From the NCBI RefSeq assembly GCF_042682045.1, contig NZ_JBHUGS010000005.1:310001-374000 (forward strand): a stretch of 64,000 bases of DNA, in the 5' to 3' direction. Positions within the stretch are counted from its first letter, which is position 1. Each line of letters begins with the position of its first letter. Position numbers and translations under genes: made by a program. The notes under the pieces are model-generated. The model was given only the letters and a program-made list of their open reading frames with translations. It was not told where the DNA came from and did not search any database. Source of the stretch: Sphingomonas_R arantia. GTDB taxonomy: Bacteria > Pseudomonadota > Alphaproteobacteria > Sphingomonadales > Sphingomonadaceae. This document shows, one piece after another, positions 63,180-64,000 of this stretch.

Positions 63180-64000
63180 ATGCGTATCTTGGTCACCGGG
63201 GGCGCGGGCTTCATCGGCTCCGCACTCATTCGTCATCTCATCCGCGACAGCGATCATGAGGTCCTCAATTTCGACAAGCTGACCTATGCCGGCGTGCTGA
63301 CGTCGCTCGAGCCGATCGACGCGGACCCGCGCTACAGCTTCATCCAGGGCGACATCTGCGACGCGGACGCAGTGCGCAGCGCGATCACGGAGTTCCGCCC
63401 GGACGTCATCGCGCATCTGGCGGCCGAGAGCCATGTCGACCGATCGATCGACGGCCCCGGCGAATTCATCCAGACCAACATCGTCGGCACGTTCAACATG
63501 CTGCAGCAGGCGCTCGGCTACTGGCGCGCGCTGGACGAGGCGGGCCAGGCCGCGTTCCGCTTCCACCATATCTCGACGGACGAGGTGTTCGGCTCGCTCG
63601 GCGACGAGGGCTATTTCACCGAGACGACGTCCTACGACCCGCGCTCGCCCTATTCCGCGTCGAAGGCGGCGTCCGACCATCTCGTCCGCGCGTGGCACGA
63701 AACCTACGGGCTGCCGACGCTGATCACCAACTGCTCGAACAATTACGGGCCGTATCACTTCCCCGAAAAGCTCATTCCGCTGATCATCATCCGCGCGCTC
63801 GCCGGCGATCCGCTGCCGGTCTATGGCGACGGATCGAACGTCCGCGACTGGCTGTATGTCGAGGATCACGCCCGTGCGCTGCGCCGCGTGTTCGAACAGG
63901 GCGCACCGGGTCAGACCTACAATGTCGGCGGCAACAGCGAGCGCCGCAACATCGATGTGGTCCGCACGATCTGCGAGACGCTCGACCGCGAAAGCCCGCG
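63180..64000 (+). CDS. rfbB: dTDP-glucose 4,6-dehydratase, 3' partial
   Basis: The open frame runs to the window edge (273 complete codons seen). The Rossmann start VTGGAGFIGSALIRHLI, the active-site STDEVFGSL, the catalytic PYSASKAASD with Tyr and Lys, and NCSNNYGPY define RfbB. It converts dTDP-glucose to the 4-keto-6-deoxy sugar, the second dTDP-rhamnose step. It starts 10 bases after rfbC; rfbA and rfbD probably follow. Confidence 0.96.
   Translation, partial: MRILVTGGAGFIGSALIRHLIRDSDHEVLNFDKLTYAGVLTSLEPIDADPRYSFIQGDICDADAVRSAITEFRPDVIAHLAAESHVDRSIDGPGEFIQTNIVGTFNMLQQALGYWRALDEAGQAAFRFHHISTDEVFGSLGDEGYFTETTSYDPRSPYSASKAASDHLVRAWHETYGLPTLITNCSNNYGPYHFPEKLIPLIIIRALAGDPLPVYGDGSNVRDWLYVEDHARALRRVFEQGAPGQTYNVGGNSERRNIDVVRTICETLDRESP

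Overview
The window is high-GC bacterial chromosome. I read it as an alphaproteobacterium, most likely Sphingomonadaceae (Sphingomonas or a relative). The basis is the composition, the ribosomal protein sequences, a glycine/arginine-rich S5 N-terminus, and a KpsC/KpsS capsule locus beside heptose genes. The genus call is an inference from sequence style, not from a search. I saw no rRNA, tRNA, IS element, prophage or CRISPR array.

Region 1 (1-10.9 kb) is housekeeping, nearly all on the minus strand. It holds a YfgM-like protein, BamB, Der, a TusA-like protein and an Hpt protein in one run, then PanB, a TraB/GumN protein overlapping GuaA, and a secreted prolyl oligopeptidase. A DUF418 membrane protein enters from the left edge on the plus strand.

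Region 2 (10.9-35.8 kb) is the str, S10, spc and alpha ribosomal cluster on the minus strand, read from high to low coordinates: rpsL-rpsG-fusA-tuf-rpsJ, rplC to rpmD, rplO, secY-adk, and rpsM-rpsK-rpoA-rplQ. Unlike the textbook continuous arrangement it looks cut into separate transcription units. There are terminators after rpsJ, rpmD, rplO and rplQ, and promoter-like sequences before rpsL, rplC, rplO, secY and rpsM. Foreign cargo sits at two joints: a Na/phosphate cotransporter between rpmD and rplO, and a divergent FdhF/YdeP oxidoreductase plus catalase-like pair between adk and rpsM. Every intercistronic gap of the str operon carries a GC-rich hairpin. S12 has arginine at position 88, a streptomycin-resistance position.

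Region 3 (35.8-39.7 kb) holds a CDF metal transporter, a lipoprotein hydrolase, a PAP2 phosphatase and dihydrolipoyl dehydrogenase.

Region 4 (39.8-64 kb) is a surface-polysaccharide island. KpsC-like and KpsS-like Kdo transferases, a KpsM/KpsT-like ABC transporter, a KpsE-like inner-membrane protein and a KpsD/Wza-like lipoprotein make up an ABC-transporter-dependent (group 2 type) capsule export system. Three GT4-type glycosyltransferases, HldE and GmhB (ADP-heptose supply), an AGE-family epimerase and the start of a dTDP-rhamnose set (rfbC, rfbB) supply and assemble sugars. The most unusual part is 53.3-60.4 kb. There, two paralogous three-domain proteins (TPR, a beta-rich middle domain, GT9 heptosyltransferase) flank a beta-domain/methyltransferase-like protein, and a second beta-domain/FkbM methyltransferase sits next door. 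This looks like a dedicated heptose-transfer and methylation module and is the best candidate here for an undescribed system.
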